The notes under the pieces: model-generated | What the model was told of the DNA's origin: nothing | What the model saw: the letters and a program-made list of their open reading frames with translations, nothing else | Database searches by the model: none | Part shown: positions 11,836 to 23,119 of the stretch, piece after piece | Position numbering within the stretch: position 1 is the first letter of the stretch | Layout of the letters: each line of letters starts with the position of its first letter | From: Aquatica leii | Taxonomy: Eukaryota; Arthropoda; Insecta; Coleoptera; Lampyridae | Direction: 5' to 3' | DNA: 64,000 nucleotides | NCBI GenBank assembly: GCA_035610365.1 | Contig: CM069436.1 | Location: forward strand, 86,119,912 to 86,183,911 | Program-made: the position numbers and the translations under genes

Positions 11836-12161
11836 ATTCGACATCCAACTGATCCGACACAGTGCATCGGTTGTCCTTTTGGCACAGTACCAGATACAAT
11901 CCACGTCCGGTGTATTGACATTCCAGAACAGTATTTAAAACCCGAAAGTGGATGGGCCATTGGTGCAATGGCGCTTAGCTCGACGGGCATTTTAATAACA
12001 TTGTTTGTATTATGCGTGTTTATACGATACAACGATACTCCTATCGTGCGAGCTTCCGGACGAGAACTTACCTACGTACTTCTAGCAGGAATTTTAATGT
12101 GTTATTGTGTTACATTCGCTCTTGTATTTCGTCCAACTGATATAATATGCAGCATCCAAAG
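11836..12161 (+). CDS. mGluR: Metabotropic glutamate receptor, exon with TM1-TM2
   Basis: A 326-nt exon of a class C G-protein-coupled receptor. It encodes the end of the cysteine-rich domain (CIGCPFG...VRC), the linker [14 protein letters not shown]1 ([20 protein letters not shown]), the first intracellular loop [13 protein letters not shown], which is close to invariant in these receptors, TM2 ([15 protein letters not shown]) and the start of TM3 at PTDIICSIQ. The acceptor is ttgcag before 11836 and the donor is AG/gtgagt after 12161; the exon ends in phase 2 and joins cleanly to the next exon to give an Arg. The reading frame has no stop, unlike every transposon ORF around it. Such receptors signal synaptic glutamate through G proteins. 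Fly-type mGluR is the most likely orthologue; the glutamate-insensitive paralogue (mtt) is less likely. Partial gene only. Confidence 0.85.
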
Positions 12162-12210
12162 GTGAGTTAATTTTCTTTTTTTATTACACAAATAAAAATT
12201 CCGTTTTCAG

Positions 12211-12373
12211 ATTTGGAGCTGGATTTTGTTTTACCGTAGTTTACGCTGCTTTGCTAACAAAAACTAATCGCATTTCCCGAATTTTCAATGCGGGAAAACA
12301 TTCAGCCAAAAGACCGAGTTTAATATCTCCCAGATCTCAAATTCTTATATGTTCAGGACTTATAGGTGTACAG
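12211..12373 (+). CDS. mGluR: Metabotropic glutamate receptor, exon with TM3-TM4
   Basis: A 163-nt exon following a 49-bp intron (12162-12210; gtgagt...ttttcag). It continues TM3 with [20 protein letters not shown], then the second intracellular loop [20 protein letters not shown], a region that contacts G proteins in this family, and begins TM4 with [13 protein letters not shown]. It ends in phase 0 at a donor CAG/gtatgt. The two exons together give 163 codons without a break. The next exon (rest of TM4 to TM7) is not seen in the remaining 51 kb, so either the following intron is very long and filled with transposons, or this is an isolated gene fragment. The intact frame and splice sites favour the former. 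Confidence 0.85.
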
Positions 12374-13084
12374 GTATGTTCTATCGTATATTATATTTTA
12401 CCGTTACCACTTTTATGTATTTTACAATCATAATTCACTCGATTTCTTATCTTAAAGAACAGCGAAAAACACATTCACGTCTTTTATTATTTTCTTTTTT
12501 ACAAAAGAATTATTCACGGAATTTCAATTTACGTGCAGTTTTAAAAATAAAAGTAAAAGCGAGCGAAGCAAAAGTATATAAAATATTAAAACAAATCTTT
12601 TAGAGCTTTTAAGGAAACAGAGTTACACATATATATAAAAACTGAATACCTCAGTGTTTATTTTTTAATGCTATTCTTTGTAAGTAAATGGGTTATAAAA
12701 AATTCCAGACATCAAAATAATATACAATACGAACATATTGTTTAATAAAGAGAGGTTTCATACCCTTTTTTAAGTTCGTTCTGTTTTTCTTTTTTATTTC
12801 ATATTTTCTACTTTTTCGACGTGTTATCTGAATTTAGTTATTTACTGTTAAATTTTTTTAAATTGTATTTACATGACAATTAAGAGTTTATTATCTTTTT
12901 GTGAGTGTATATTAAAACTTTACTCAGCATTCAATAATAACTTGTTTACTATTTATTTTAAATAAATGTGCGTGTAGCTAGTAATAATGAGACCTAATTT
13001 ACACTTTTTGGGTACATCGTCTTTACGTTTGTATTTATTACAATTTTATACTTTTCGAGGTGTCGATTGTTCTCACTAGATAGT
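12374..13084. other. Likely intron after the receptor exon
   Basis: AT-rich sequence starting with the donor gtatgt. An open frame continues to 12603 by read-through but shows no receptor-like residues. No further exon recognised. Confidence 0.5.
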
Positions 13085-13420
13085 TATTTATTTTTTTTGT
13101 TTATTTCAAATCTAACACTGCCAAAAATATATGCATCGGCAAAGTTTGATTTTTTTATTTGTTCTAAAAACCGAATTCAAATTACAGCGTTTTATCATGC
13201 AATAATATTATAATTTTTTTCAATTAGAATTTCGTATAGGAAAACAAGAAACTATTTAAATAGTTAAGCACCTTACAATAAAGCAATAACAATTCAGTAA
13301 TCAATGTTCTCTTTTAACGTGTTAGAATACATTATTTATAAACAATATCTACATCTTCTACAAACGTTATAAAACAGAAAGTAATTGATTTTGAACAATA
13401 AAAATATCCTATGCAATAAG
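13085..13420 (+). repeat. Repeat family Y, uninterrupted copy
   Basis: This segment aligns with two pieces that flank the R1-like LINE: 45050-45107 (…atttcaaa…aacactg…aaaaatat…gcat.ggcaaagttt) and 52435-52700 (…acattatttataaa…tttacaaacgt…). Here the two halves are contiguous across the phrase atcggcaaagtttgat (about 13136-13151). The family is non-coding and AT-rich; its ends and class are not determined. Confidence 0.65.
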
Positions 13421-13859
13421 TACCATTGAGGAATTTCTTTCATTTTCACTTTTGTGTATACCTAATATTCGAATAATAATTTTTCATAATAAATCTTACT
13501 AGAATTAACAGAAACATAAACCTAATACGTTTTTGTAAATTTATCATTTTTTAGTTAGTTTTATGTACTTTTAAGCGTCTGTTATTAAATTTAATCGAAC
13601 TGAGCAACAATAATTTCATAACATTCAATGGGGAAAAATTGCTATTATTAGATCAAGTAAATTTAAACTGTCTTAGTTTATAACAATAGTTACGCCAACT
13701 CATTATATATTACCAAAATAAATGTAAATCGATACTTGGACTATAACCTTGCGTAGATCTTAACCTCATAAAAATAATTAATTATGTTACTTTTAACAAT
13801 GTTTATGTTAAATCAACAGAAAACCTAGTCAATAATGTCAAAGAAATTTATAAAGAACT

Positions 13860-14760
13860 AATGCAATAAAGACATAAATAAGAGCGTTGCGCCATAGTTG
13901 AGCCATGACGTAAAATTCCATTTAAATTATATGACGCGTTAAAAATAGAACTTGATAAAATGCACGATCTAGAAGTTATCTGTCCGGTCACAGAACCAAC
14001 AAAATGGGTAAATAGTATTGTAATAACCACAAAGAAAACTGGTAGTATTTAAGTTTTCTTAGATCCTCGCAAACTTTATAAAAAATTTGGCGATATCGTT
14101 GTCCGTTCCCAATATAGATACAATTAGGTCACAATGAAAAAGTTTAAATTATTTTTCCACTTTAGACGCCAATTGGTGTTTCTGGACCCTTGCGTTAGAT
14201 GAAGACTCATCAAAACTCTGTACTTTTATTTCACTCTTTAGCAGATTCAGATTTAAACGCGCACCTTTTGGAATCTCCTCTACTCCAGAAACTTTTAATG
14301 CAACAATAAGTAAAATTACATATTCAAAATACTGCAATATATTTTAGCAACCTGTTGCTATATTCGCCTTCATTAGAAGTACATAATAAAACTTTTGGAA
14401 CTGTGGTTTAATGTGTCCAACATATAAATTTAAAATTTAATTCTGACCAGTCACAACTTTGCGTCACACAAGTTAACTACATGGGCCATAGATTTTCAAA
14501 AGAAGGAATGATGCTAGATTTTAGTAAAGTCAAAACTATCTTTATGTCATGTTTAAACCTGGTAAAAAAATGTATGTATTGACATTGTCTAAGTCCGTGT
14601 CATTAGAGTCTGTTACAAGTACAGAAGACGATCTCACATTATCAATATTCATCTTCTTATATCTAATTTGGGAGTTACTCCTAAAATATTACAAACATTA
14701 CGCAATGAAATAAACAATATACTAGTTTACATGGTCGAAGAGTGAACCGTTATTTTGGTT
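13860..14760 (+). pseudogene. Gypsy-type pol remnant: RT to RNase H end
   Basis: Reverse-transcriptase blocks of a Gypsy-type (Ty3-like) LTR element are readable: RKIPFKLYDALKIELDKM near 13912, VICPVTEPTKWVNSIVI near 13975, FLDPRKL near 14060, TLDANWCFWTLALDEDSSKL near 14162, FKRAPFGISSTPETFNATI near 14254, and NYMGHRFSKEGMMLDFSKVK near 14470. KPGKKMYVLDTLS near 14555 is the end of the RNase H region. The YVDD catalytic block between 14290 and 14400 is lost, and several stops and frame changes occur. The integrase that should follow is missing: the pol frame gives way to unrelated host-like sequence at about 14780 and resumes only with the pol tail at 15826. Confidence 0.75.
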
Positions 14761-14784
14761 ATATACTCGTAATAGTTTCTGTTG

Positions 14785-14950
14785 TGATTTGATGTGAAAG
14801 AAAGTAAAATGCTTCAAAATAGTAATAAAAGTAAAAGTAGCGGAAATGCAGGTATTTACGTTGCAACTGCCGCCGTTACCGCATTAGCAGCAGGGATCGG
14901 ATATGTAATAAGAAAAAATTTTGAAACTCCAATGCTCACATGTTTTTCAG
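14785..14950 (+). other. Small open frame of unknown origin before the RpS2 retrocopy
   Basis: From an ATG at 14794 (a second Met at 14809) an open frame encodes a Ser/Lys/Asn-rich start followed by a 20-residue hydrophobic stretch VATAAVTALAAGIGYVIRKN, like a single membrane anchor or mitochondrial insertion segment. It runs without a stop into the 5' untranslated part of the ribosomal protein copy. The composition differs from the pol sequence on the left. It may be a third captured host cDNA fragment, but I do not recognise it. Position between a Gypsy remnant and two retrocopies is the only context. Confidence 0.35.
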
Positions 14951-15353
<403 letters not shown>

Positions 15354-15825
15354 TTTAACCGGAGTTTTTCCTTTGGCGTTGGTCGTCTTGGCTTTTTTGT
15401 TCTTTGGCCCTTCATCGTCGTCCTTACCTTCTTTCGCTCGTTCTTCGCCTTCTTCGTCGCCGAGCATTTTATTGTCCATTTCATCCATATCTTCGAATTC
15501 TTCGATGGGGCTACCAATAAAGTGATGTCATATAATGTGTACGGGACCTCATCCTTGTATCAAACTAAAAGTGACTGGTGAATCGGGGAACGATAAATCT
15601 AACCAAACTTGATTGCTGCTGCTTGATTGTAAAACTGCTACTGGTATTTTAATTGATTCTTTTGGCAGGTCGGGTCTAATAACGCTTGTTTTATTAAAAG
15701 TTTCTAGCCCCTTTGGTAATGTTTGGTTCTTTTTCCTTTGGGATCCCATACTTTACTCGCTTTTGCATTCTTAAGAGTTAACGCGTAAAAATATTCGTCT
15801 GCCATTATTTAATACGGATTCGTCG
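15354..15825 (-). pseudogene. Nlp: Nucleoplasmin-like protein retropseudogene
   Basis: Read on the minus strand from an ATG near 15806: MADEYFYALTLKNAKASKVW, then DPKGKRTKHYQRG, a stop, KLLIKQALLDP, a small deletion, KESIKIPVAVLQSSSSNQVW, LDLSFPDSPVTFSLIQG, a TGA, GPVHII, a second TGA, HHFIGSPIEEFEDMDEMDNK and an acidic/lysine-rich tail. The order matches the nucleoplasmin core (a histone-binding pentamer-forming beta domain) followed by its acidic tract. It carries two TGA codons, one TAG and at least one deletion, and is intronless across its whole length. Its 3' end is fused tail-to-tail with the RpS2 copy at about 15353. It lies between the two halves of a Gypsy pol remnant. Functional nucleoplasmins store and deposit histones; this copy cannot encode one. 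Confidence 0.85.
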
Positions 15826-16123
15826 TAGCTTGGGACCATTGTATAAATCCAACTTTTATACAGGTAATATCTCAAAAAAAGAGATAGAAAGCTTTAGAAA
15901 AGATAATTTTAAGTTTGATAAAGGTCCAAGTTTTTATCATTCTAGTTTTAGTCTTAGTTATAAGTATGACAATAGCAATCAATGTGACAAAGTTGAAGCG
16001 GTACCGACAATATGTAGAACATATCAAACATTTACTCGTTTAGGTAGAACAGTAAGACCACCTGTACAAGTTAGATTTATAATATTGCTTATAAAGAAAG
16101 GAGATATTAAAGAATTATTGTAG
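15826..16123 (+). pseudogene. Gypsy-type pol C-terminal tail
   Basis: A 97-codon open frame ends with TYQTFTRLGRTVRPPVQVRF, the Arg-rich TRSGR..RPP-like phrase with which many Gypsy-type integrases finish, then a stop at about 16121. The residues before it (15830-16000) are Ser/Lys-rich and not recognised. Immediately after the stop comes a purine-rich stretch and TGTGGCAACATC (from 16126), which could be the start of a 3' LTR. Together with 13860-14760 it brackets the two host retrocopies. Confidence 0.6.
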
Positions 16124-16902
16124 ATGTGGCAACATCTTACATCGTCAGGTGAGCCGTGTATCTACATTAATTCTATTATCATTATGTCATAGGCAAATAT
16201 AGTTATACAAACAATGGCGTATCTTTGTATTACACTTTTCTAATAGATTTAACATTAGTGTCCTTGTGTTATTCTATTAACCAAACAGTAGTTAGTAAAA
16301 GAAAACAAAAAAATTCAAAAAAAATTATAATTAATAATAATTTAATAATGAATATGTCTACCTTCACTTATAATAGTTTGTTGCAGACAATTAAGAATTC
16401 ATAACGCCCTTTCATTACGCCCTTTTATTACGTACTCAAAAATGACATTTCTTTTTATATTTTTGTTTAGATTTAGATGGTAACAAGTTTTCTATTTCTT
16501 TTTGTGTAAAAATTATTAGGATTTGTGACTAGTGGTTCCAAACAATTTTTGTTTTTATTTTTGACACATGATATGAAATGTGCAATATGTTACGTGTAAG
16601 GTTTTTTTAATTTTTTCTACTATTTTTTAAAACCGTCTAGACATTTTTGTTCATTTACTGACGTTTTTGCTTCATTGTGTAAACGCGGCGGTTTTTTCTT
16701 TCCTTCTTGGGTAAAGCATTAACTATTTGCTTAATTTAAACCGTCTGTTTTTTATTACTATATCTTTTATTTTAGTGACTATTTCTGGAATAGTGACACT
16801 TTTAGAGCGTTTGGAGCAGTGTTTATTTTGGACACTCGTACTCGTTAATCAAGAATAATTTGTTGTATTATATCCGTAACAGCAACGTATTATAAAGGGC
16901 GT
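16124..16902 (+). other. Possible 3' LTR and unassigned AT-rich DNA
   Basis: Begins with TG directly downstream of a purine-rich tract after the Gypsy pol stop, which is where a 3' LTR should start. No 5' LTR match was found upstream, so the right end cannot be fixed. No coding signal. Confidence 0.35.
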
Positions 16903-17165
16903 ATCTATTAAAAGTAGACAAAAAACAGCAAGTTGTAGATCTTATTAAAACTAATAATTATTTCTTTTCCAACTTTTGGATTTAAGGCTTCGTTTTCGAA
17001 ATATTTAAGATTTTTAAATTATCAATTTTTGCTGATAGCTCCTATTTTCTTTCAATTTCTGAAATATCTCAAAAACGAAGCCCTAAATCTAAAAGTTGGA
17101 AAAGAAATAATTATTACTTTTAACGAGATCTACCACTTGCTGTTCTTTGTCTACTCTTAGTAGAT
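16903..17165. repeat. Foldback element with ~105-bp inverted arms
   Basis: The arms 16903-17010 and about 17060-17165 are inverted copies with scattered mismatches. Recognisable pieces are agtagacaaa.aacagcaagt, gtagatct, aataattatttcttttccaa, cttttg/agattt and gcttcgtttt. The spacer is about 50 bases. It has no coding capacity and looks like a foldback-type MITE able to form a long hairpin. Confidence 0.8.
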
Positions 17166-17654
17166 AATTTACGCTATGCTATTTATAGTAAAATTACGAT
17201 TCATCAGCAATTCTAGTTTCTATGTAGTGCGATATAATTGTGACAAATGTACGTCAGCAGGATCCAATCGAAATGTGCATTTCAGAATTATACCATTTAA
17301 TTATTTCAACATTAAATACAAGCAATTAAGAAACTAAATCGCTGAGGACTCTGATGGACCGTGATGCGGATTAACCTTGATGTTGTAAATATTACAAAAA
17401 ATTTGTTGTTAGCTGTCGTTAACTTAAGCGTTCTGGAAATCAAACTCGTCGTTCTGTTTAAGTAACCGTGTGTGGTTGTGTTGTTAAACTACATGGTTTG
17501 CCTGGTGGTGAGTCGTATAAGATATGTTAGGCATTCTCTCTGGTGTATAATACATAGATATAATGGATAATAAATGTTTTTTATCTACATTAGACGATAA
17601 AGTACATGTCTTCAAAAATAAACGTGCTTCAAATCGTGCGATCCAACAGTTGTA
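17166..17654. other. No gene recognised
   Basis: Unassigned AT-rich DNA between two inverted-repeat structures. Confidence 0.5.
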
Positions 17655-18330
17655 AAATAATACGAGTTACACTAAGATAAGAATGTCTTCCGGGTTTAAA
17701 ACATGTCATTGTTGTAACCGAGGTTGCCAACGTTTCACCCACTATCGTATGGGGCTTCATCAGGGCGTGAGATAAAACGAAAAACTCAAACAAGAAACCG
17801 AAATCTAACTAAGAACTTCTCAAAAGTTAGGTAATCAACTTGTGATTCTAACCTCTGAAAGAAAGAAAACGGGAACTTGAAAAAGCAAACGAAAATGTAA
17901 CAACCCAATCGGAGTCGAGCTTAACCATCCATGACGATCCTTCTTCTTTATATTGCTGAAACATTTCTTCTTAAGTCACTTCTACGGAGTTTAAAATCAG
18001 GCTTGGTTCACAAGTTGATTACCTATCTCTGTAGTGGTTCTTTGTTAGATTTTCGTTTGTTTTTTTAAGTTCCCGTTTTCTTTCTTACCTTTTAGAGGTT
18101 AGAATCAGAAGTTGATTACTTAACTTTCAAGAAGTTCTTAATTAGATTTCGGTTTCTTGTTTGAGTTTTTAGATTTATCTCACGCCCTGATGAAGCCCCT
18201 TACGAAAGTGGGCGAAACGTTGGCAACTTCGGTTACAACAATGACACGGTCCAAACCCGGAAGACGTTCTTATCTTAATGTAGATTCCGGCAGTGGAAGC
18301 TTTCGCTATTACATAATACGAGTTACGGTC
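17655..18330. repeat. Penelope-type terminal inverted repeat (hairpin)
   Basis: Two arms, about 17669-17902 and 18040-18282, are inverted copies. Each arm has ctgatgaagcccc...gtgggcgaaacgttgg (18187-18222 on +; 17727-17763 on -), a phrase typical of Penelope-like flanks. The inner part of the right arm (aggtaatcaacttgt..accaagcc on the minus strand, near 18000-18030) recurs at 62969-63000 beside a Penelope RT fragment. The 13-mer taatacgagttac occurs in direct orientation on both sides (17657-17669 and 18314-18326). No ORF is present, so this looks like two joined terminal repeats of a Penelope-like element without its coding body. Confidence 0.6.
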
Positions 18331-18399
18331 ACGGCTTTGTTGTTTTTGATGCTGTAGCTTCGTAAAAATTTATCGCTGCATGTAAAGCAGTAGCGTTTG

Positions 18400-18660
18400 T
18401 TTTTGAAATGCGAAATAGTTTTACATTGTCAAAGTAGATGGAAATTTGGTTGTTCCGATAGGAGCGGTTTAGGTAGAGAAATCACAGTAGACGGATATGT
18501 TGCTGCAGTTCTTTGTCGTACATTTGTTTTTGGTGAATTTGGTCAGATCGATTAGAAGCGTTTTGAAGCTGTTGACAAGGAACAGTGCATCGGGGACAAT
18601 GTTTTCCTTGCCCGAGATGTGACGGAAATAAAATATAAACGGCGAAACTGTCATGGCAGG
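18400..18660 (-). pseudogene. Gypsy-type pol fragment (RNase H/integrase junction)
   Basis: A 61-codon minus frame reads FIFYFRHISGKENIVPDALF, the decayed IRHISGKENVVADALSR phrase that ends the RNase H domain of Gypsy-type elements, followed by a segment ending ISVYCDFST. No integrase motif is seen further on. It is a short scrap with no LTR. Confidence 0.65.
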
Positions 18661-20740
18661 TGTTTTTTAAGTTTTTGAAAGGAGGTTAATAGTTGTCATT
18701 TATCTTGCATTTGCTTGGCTCAAGTTTGTGACAAAACGGGTAGGATAAGTAAGGAAACGTTGCGAGTAGATAAAATAGTCTTCCAAGACTAAGAATTTGT
18801 GCGTGCTATGAAAGCATGTGGTTCCGCGAGGCACCTGCCTTACGGCTTAATGAGAAAAATAAAGAAAAGCAGAGTATAAATCAAATAGCGACAGTTAAAA
18901 CAAAAATTAAACGTGTTATTTAACTAAAAATGTAATAAACTAAAGTGACTCTAAATAAACATGCAATGTTATATAACGAAACTAAACTCGTACTTTGTCA
19001 TCGCTGCTTGCAAAATAATAAAACTCAATTACCATGCATAAGTTAGCAAAACTAAAAAAAAACTATTTCTAATAAAAGCTCTTGTCTTTTTTTGTTGCTT
19101 ACCTTTCGGCTAGCCTCACCGTAGATTGTCGTCGGGTAAAAGAAAATCGTAAGACACAAAGTTTTCTTTAAGTAAGCTAAATGCCCAAGTGCGCCACATC
19201 TTCTCGAATTTTTTTGTCGAAGATAAACAGTCTAGGTAGGACAAAAGGAGATCCTAGACCCGAGGTCCCCCAAAAGAAATATAGTACGAATCAACAATAA
19301 CCATTTATTAAGGATATTTATTAATAGCCAATTCCGGAACGGAAAGAGCCATTCGACGGTTACCCCACTGGTATAATCAGAAAATAAATTACCTTACATA
19401 ACACCACAAAATTGTAACAATATACATACAAGATGAAAGCAGGTCCCAAAAATAGACTCTGGGAGCCAAAAAAAAATTTAAAGCGCTAATATTTAAAAGG
19501 TATCTCCGCGGCTACCGTAATCCGTAGCAAAATTTATCCACGTTAAAGCAACGTAACACCGCCCGTGGACCTTGACGTCAAGTTCATCACGACCGGTAAT
19601 AAAAGTATCATTAAATTAGTTTACGACAGAAACGGTTATACCTCCCAAATTTCTACCCTTGACAATGGCAAATATTCTTTTATATTAACAACAAAAAAAT
19701 AAGTGTAGGTTACGTTAAATAATCATTATAGATCAACCATTACATTAAGGCGTCTGTTAAACATCGTGATTAACACTATTAAAATTATAAAGAAAAGTGA
19801 CGTTAAATATTATTAATCATAATTATTCAGGTTCCAAAAGTTCGTTAAATAGTTCAATAAAATAGAAGTAATTGTAGTCGAATAGGTGTACCGGATGTAC
19901 AAAGATAACGTTCGAAATACAAAAGCATTTACATACAAAGTCCGCACTGTTTCCACTTAAATCGAAACGCCGCGTATGTAGCGAGAGCAGCAGTCCTGAC
20001 CCCGAAGCGCGTGGACGAAATGAGCCGAGGTCTAGTGATCCCTCGCGGTTCCAAATTTAATGATATTATAAATACCTCGATGCTTCATTCCCCCAACCTT
20101 TAGTACAGCGCCAACGATCCACTGTGATCCTTTTACTCTGCGACTACGATTACCGTATCAGTTCAGCGATTCCAACAGCGCGCAGTCCACCATCTTCAAC
20201 AGAACTCGGAAGAAAATTCCAACAGACATTTAGAAACCCCAAAAGTAAGGACGAAAAGACGAAAGAGCTAAAATAGCGAATATTAGTTGATACGCCTCCA
20301 TTTTCTTAACCACGTGCGAAATACTAACCTACTTTATGAGTTGTGCAGCAAAATACATCGATCTTTTATTGTATACATCGAACGTTTAATCGGATTTATT
20401 ATTGATTGCTAAAATAAAGCGTCGTTGTAGTAGATATTAATCGATGAAAGAGAAATCTCATGTTTCTTACTCATCCGGCTTTTTCACGTTCCTACCGCCG
20501 CAAAATCACTACATCAAGTGAAGTTTGTAGATGGCCGACTACTCTCGAGCGCCCTCTGCGAGCGTGACTTGAAAATCACAACTCGAGGTCGAGTATTATC
20601 CGTTGTTACGGTAAGTTGCCTAACTATCAGGCGGATTTTCGCTCAATTTCGAATTTACACGTTACAAAAGTCTATAAACAATTACATCAACCACCAGTCT
20701 AAAAATGGCTTAAGGGAATTCAGGATAAAGATTGATCGTG
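18661..20740. other. No gene recognised; possible LTR-like promoter
   Basis: Two kilobases without convincing coding signal. The part 19430-20280 is less AT-rich than its surroundings. At about 20075 a TATAAATA box lies 20-30 bases before a pyrimidine-rich stretch, reminiscent of an LTR promoter. No matching partner repeat or coding region was found, so this is only a suggestion. Confidence 0.3.
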
Positions 20741-22570
20741 ACTAAACGAGAATCTGATGTGCTGGGGTGTCAAGAACGCCACACGATGGACAGCTGTCCG
20801 CTAATGCGTTTTAAATAACAACGAAATCCACCGTGTAAAGAAAGCCTGCCGCTCGTATGGGGACGTAAGACATTCTTGCCCAGGTAAGAATATCTAGGAT
20901 GAGGAAGTAAACGTTACGCCCTATCTGGGAAATGTCCTACAGTCGCTGCGGTTCACCCAAGATCAAAACTTTTAAGTAACGCTTGGCCGCTAAAAAGGAC
21001 GGAAAGTCGTTGAGCAAAACGTGTTGGTCAAAGAAATTGCACATGCCAGCCTTGCCAAGAACTTGAATGCAGTAAATTACCTGCAAAAGGAGGTCTAGAA
21101 AAGGATGCTTGGATATGACACAGAGCGTATCTACGAGAACAGTGCGATAAACCTCGAAGATAGTTCTAAGAAATAGGCATTGGAGCGAGGCCAGTTTCCT
21201 GACCACGTGGAGAAGTCAAAGTTTGTGGTACCAAATGTCTAAGCCATAGGTGAGCATGGGTATAACTGCACTGTTAAAGATATTTACAAGAAATTTTGTG
21301 TGTAAGCTCCATTTCAAGCGTGAGTATTTGTAGAACAAGTGCAAGACGCTCTTACACTTACACTCGTCAAGTCCGATGTATTAAAAACGTTATAGACGGG
21401 AATGTTGTTGAAGCGCAGTGAAAAATCTCGTTTTAAAGTGAAGCCAAAAACCAGGTACTTAGTCTTGTCCGCTAACACCGATAGTTTGTTGCTGCCAGCC
21501 CAGCTTGTCACTATGTTTAGGCACGTTTTGGATTCTCTGTCTCATCTAGAAATTTCGGACACCGTGACAGTGATGTTGTCCGCGTATGCAAAGATGTTAC
21601 AGTCTGCTAAAAGTTCTGTGCTAAGCAAGTCGTTTACAACCAGATTTTACATGGTCTTCATAAACAGAACGGGATGCGTTCGAGGAACAAGTTATCGATC
21701 CGTTCAATAAATAACTACAAATGACGAGCGTGGCGCCAGCAGATACTCTTTTAACGACGAGAGCTTCTAGTATTAAAAACCGCGATACGTTGTTGATTAC
21801 CCCATATATGTCAATGTAAATTTCAAGCCTGTACTTGACGTGCGGTCGTACATTGGTCATTAATCTACGTGCGGCGTCAGTCGTCATTTTGCCCTTTTGT
21901 CGAAGCCATATTGACTGGGATAGAAAAGAATTTGTGGAGAAATTCGTCATGAGTCTTTTTAAGAAGCATGCGTTTAAAAAGTATGCCAAGTTTTGATAAC
22001 AGAGTTAGGATTTACGAAATCTTTCTTCCCAGGTTTGAGAATTGTGACGAGTTTACTAGCTTTTCAGCTGATAGGAAAATAACCACATACGATTGTAGAA
22101 GAGTGAAAATCTTGTACAATTACACTTAAGACATTACAATGTATTTTGTCAGGTCCGGAAGACTTGTTTTTAGAAACTCTACTAGCCACCGAGGCTATAT
22201 CGTCTCTAGTGACTACCCAGTACTGTTGGAATCTTATTTGCAAATCAGTACGGAGTCTTAAGTGGAGCATACAAACGACCATCTGTCGTCGAATCGTCGT
22301 TAGGAAACAAGGAGCATACAATAGCTTTAATCGTCTCGTATTTTGAGATAATGTATTTGTCGCCATCTCGTACATTGAAGCACGGTTGGATCGACAGAAA
22401 CTTACGAGAGAACAACCTGTAAACTAACCCCCTCGAGTTCTTTGCCAAGTTTTTTTCATCACGGTACACCGGCTTTAGAGCTTATACGGTTTAAGCTACG
22501 TTGGTAAGAATTCGAGGATCATCCTGATCAACTAACTTCTTGCGGAGGAATATCCGTGAATTTAGCTTGA
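20740..22570 (-). pseudogene. R1-like LINE RT remnant
   Basis: Minus-strand pieces in RT order: linker with YRLFSRKF..., NVRDGDKYIISKYETIKAIV and SLFPND (22245-22470); RDDIASVASRVSKNKSSGPD near 22205; QSIWLRQKGKMTTDAARRL near 21905; LEIYIDIYGVINNVSRFLIL near 21820 (the catalytic block-A Asp is kept but the following residues have decayed); WAGSNKLSVLADKTKYLVFG near 21500; and RKLASLQCLFLRTIFEVYRT near 21200 with LCVISKHPFLDLLL, the C-terminal region of R1-type ORF2. HGGFRCYLKRI follows near 20830. The 5' half (ORF1, endonuclease) is absent, which is usual for LINE copies cut short during insertion. Stops and shifts are frequent. Confidence 0.7.
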
Positions 22571-22639
22571 TGTAATGTATTGGTCTGAGAGAAGTTTACA
22601 TTACTCTCTCTTATATAATATACGTTGTTAAAATAATTT

Positions 22640-22990
22640 TATTGGCATATTCAGGTTTTGATTTTAGTATTCTACAATATACCTGAAATCTTTGAGCTAA
22701 TATACCGAAAGCATTCTCAACAACTCTCTAAAGGTGAGATAAACGGTAGTTGAAATTTGCTTTTGTTTAGTCTTCTTTAACTTGTGATCCAGGATAAAAC
22801 CGTAATAAACAGTTTTTTAATAGGAATGCCTCGTCGCCAACCATTACAAATGAAATCTCTGTATCGGTGTTGGGAAGAGATTTTCCTGGTGAAATATTTA
22901 TTCTATTACTGTGAAATCGGTGGCCTAAATCCATATTTTCCAAAATCATCTACAATTCTCTTTCAATCATTTTCTTTAGGTGGTGGCATT
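22640..22990 (-). pseudogene. PIF/Harbinger transposase, C-terminal piece
   Basis: A minus frame reads INISPGKSLPNTDTEISFVM, VGDEAFLLKNCLLRFYPGSQ and then FNYRLSHLRELLRMLSVY, matching the final catalytic Asp block (VGDEAF) and the NYRLSRAR..EN..G helix of DDE_Tnp_4-type transposases. One stop falls between the two blocks and another after. The first two catalytic Asp positions are not seen. It belongs with the MADF and N-terminal pieces at 23120-23691. Confidence 0.65.
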
Positions 22991-23119
22991 TGCTCCTTTA
23001 ACATTTTATTCTTTAATAATAATGCCCGAATCTATATCTAAAAGCTAACGACCACATTGTATATCTTGTAGCTAAAAGCCTAAAACAAAAAAAGATTGTG
23101 TTTGTAGAATTGATCAAAA

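Noticed and set aside
12349-12603. Coding continuation of the receptor after 12373
   Set aside because: The frame reads through a good donor (CAG/gtatgt) and the translation has no class C receptor residues; interpreted as intron.
15830-16123. Independent host gene
   Set aside because: The C-terminal TFTRLGRTVRPP phrase and the flanking pol blocks make a Gypsy pol tail more likely.
20070-20260. Promoter with TATAAATA and downstream leader
   Set aside because: Plausible by eye, but no partner LTR, transcript or coding sequence is attached; kept only as a remark in the regional note.
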